DNA of 7,664 bases from Solirubrobacteraceae bacterium. Lineage in GTDB: Bacteria; Actinomycetota; Thermoleophilia; Solirubrobacterales; Solirubrobacteraceae. The translations under genes were made by a program, and so were the position numbers. This document shows, piece after piece, positions 6,510 to 7,664 of this stretch (the first letter of the stretch is position 1; each line of letters starts with the position of its first letter). Where the stretch lies: positions 1 through 7,664 of the forward strand of contig JAICJK010000102.1 of the NCBI GenBank assembly GCA_025928415.1, written 5' to 3'. Under the pieces are notes generated by a model. The model was not told the origin of the DNA. It saw only the letters and a list, made by a program, of their open reading frames with translations, and made no database searches.

Positions 6510-7655
6510 ATGTCCCCGCTCCGTCGCCTTCTCCTGACCGGCGCCGTCGCCCTCGCGGCCGCCGCACTGCCGGCCGCGGCATCCGCCGGCACGCCCACGA
6601 AGTGGCTGTGCCTGCCCGGCGCCTCGCCGGATCCGTGCACACCGGGCCTGAGCACCACGCGCTTCAGCCCGGCCGGCCAGAACCTCGGGACCGAGCATCC
6701 GAAGGCCGACAAGAAGCCCAAGGTCGACTGCTTCTACGTGTACCCGACGGTCAGCGACCAGCCGACGCCGGTCGCGAACCTGGACATCGACCCGGTGGAG
6801 CGCTCGATCGCGCTCTACCAGGCGGCGCGCTACTCCCAGCACTGCCGCGTCTTCGCGCCCGTCTACCGCCAGTTCACGCTGTCGGCGATCAACACGGGCA
6901 AGATCGACGCGACCGCGACCTCGGTGGGCTACAAGGACGTCCGCCAGGCCTGGCGCACGTACCTGAGGAAGTACAACAAGGGCCGCGGCGTGGTCCTCAT
7001 CGGCCATTCCCAGGGCAGCTTCGTCCTGCGCCAGCTCATCGCCCAGGAGATCGACCCCAAGAAGTCGGCCCGCAACCTCCTGGTCGGCGCCTACCTGCTC
7101 GGCGGCAACGTCACGGTCAAGCAGGGCAAGGACAAGGGCGGCGACTTCAAGCACCTGCGCGCCTGCCACTCGGCCAAGGAGGCCGGCTGCATCGTGGCGT
7201 TCTCCACGTTCGACGAGCCCGCGCCCGCCGACAGCATCTTCGGGCGCACCTCGGTCCCCGGCCAGCAGGTGATGTGCACGAACCCCGCGGCCCTCGGCGG
7301 CGGGTCGGCCACGCTCGACACGATCTTCCCGACGCAGCCGTTCGCCCCAGGCTCGATCTCCGTCGGCATCCAGCTCCTGGGGGCGCCGCTCCCGACCGCG
7401 CCGACGACGTGGATCGAGGTCAAGGACGGCTACCGCGCGGAGTGCTCCGACGCGGGCGGCGCGAACGTCCTGGAGATCACGCCGCTCAACGGCGCGCCGG
7501 ACTTCAAGCCCAGCCCGACACCGGAGTGGGGGCTGCACCTGGTGGACGCGAACATCGCGCTCGGCGACCTCGTGGACCTGGTTCGCACCCAGGCGGCCGC
7601 CTGGCGCAAGCACGGCCACCAGCACCACGGCGACCACCACCACAGCCACCACTGA
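6510..7655 (+). CDS. Secreted DUF3089 alpha/beta hydrolase with His-rich tail
   Basis: A predicted exported lipase/esterase-like hydrolase of 381 residues. Residues 1-26 form a Sec signal peptide: RR, a hydrophobic core and a likely cut after ASA. The mature part matches the DUF3089 family: DCFYVYPTVS (73-82), the nucleophile elbow IGHSQGS with Ser167, and GLHLVDANIALGDLVDLV near the C-terminus, where His343 is the likely catalytic histidine. Asp306 is one candidate for the acid. All eight cysteines (34, 43, 74, 112, 219, 227, 256, 312) lie in the mature part, an even number that suits disulfides outside the membrane. The last 14 residues hold nine histidines and may bind metal ions. The gene is divergent from the carrier-protein operon, so a shared function is unproven. 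The substrate is unknown. Nine bases follow the stop codon, with no visible terminator. Confidence 0.88.
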   Translation: MSPLRRLLLTGAVALAAAALPAAASAGTPTKWLCLPGASPDPCTPGLSTTRFSPAGQNLGTEHPKADKKPKVDCFYVYPTVSDQPTPVANLDIDPVERSIALYQAARYSQHCRVFAPVYRQFTLSAINTGKIDATATSVGYKDVRQAWRTYLRKYNKGRGVVLIGHSQGSFVLRQLIAQEIDPKKSARNLLVGAYLLGGNVTVKQGKDKGGDFKHLRACHSAKEAGCIVAFSTFDEPAPADSIFGRTSVPGQQVMCTNPAALGGGSATLDTIFPTQPFAPGSISVGIQLLGAPLPTAPTTWIEVKDGYRAECSDAGGANVLEITPLNGAPDFKPSPTPEWGLHLVDANIALGDLVDLVRTQAAAWRKHGHQHHGDHHHSHH

Positions 7656-7664
7656 TCCCCGGCC

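Noticed and set aside
6000..7652. A 550-codon minus-strand frame extending AcpS far upstream
   Set aside because: The extension is antisense to the DUF3089 gene; AcpS proteins are about 120-130 residues and the ATG at 6392 gives that length.
7611..7652. An artificial His-tag or vector sequence
   Set aside because: The histidines are interrupted irregularly by Gly, Gln, Asp and Ser, and GC-rich sequence runs on past the stop codon with no vector features; a natural tail fits better.

Overview
The window is about 7.7 kb of very GC-rich DNA, with third codon positions almost all G or C. GTG starts, tight gene packing and the mix of families point to a high-GC actinobacterium. Thermoleophilia such as the Solirubrobacterales are my best guess, but that placement is inference. 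Nothing looks like a mobile element, a CRISPR array or an RNA gene.

Layout. Six genes run leftward on the minus strand as one compact operon, transcribed from about 6392 to 32. In order of transcription they are: an AcpS-type 4'-phosphopantetheinyl transferase (6392-6000); an 81-residue acyl/aminoacyl carrier protein (5991-5746); an acyl-CoA dehydrogenase-like flavoprotein (5749-4550); a truncated class II aminoacyl-tRNA-synthetase homologue of the amino acid:[carrier protein] ligase type (4543-3608); a DUF1839-type protein with a Cys/His pattern like the BtrH_N/papain-like acyltransferases (3611-2640); and a glycoside hydrolase family 2 beta-mannosidase-like enzyme (2656-32). Adjacent genes overlap by 4 to 17 bp or are separated by at most 8 bp. 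A 9-bp perfect hairpin lies just after the last stop codon. A short divergent intergenic region (6393-6509), with two inverted repeats, separates the operon from a rightward gene for a secreted DUF3089 alpha/beta hydrolase (6510-7655), which ends in a histidine-rich tail.

How the genes may work together. AcpS installs the phosphopantetheine arm on the small carrier protein. The synthetase-like ligase activates a small amino acid with ATP and loads it on the arm as a thioester; characterised bradyrhizobial relatives use glycine or alanine. The flavoprotein is placed to oxidise the carrier-bound aminoacyl group. The DUF1839 protein could transfer it from the carrier to an acceptor, as BtrH does in butirosin biosynthesis. 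The GH2 enzyme suggests the acceptor or product contains a sugar. The first two steps are well supported by sequence; oxidation, transfer and the sugar link are inference, and I do not know the end product. This operon is the candidate poorly described system in the window.
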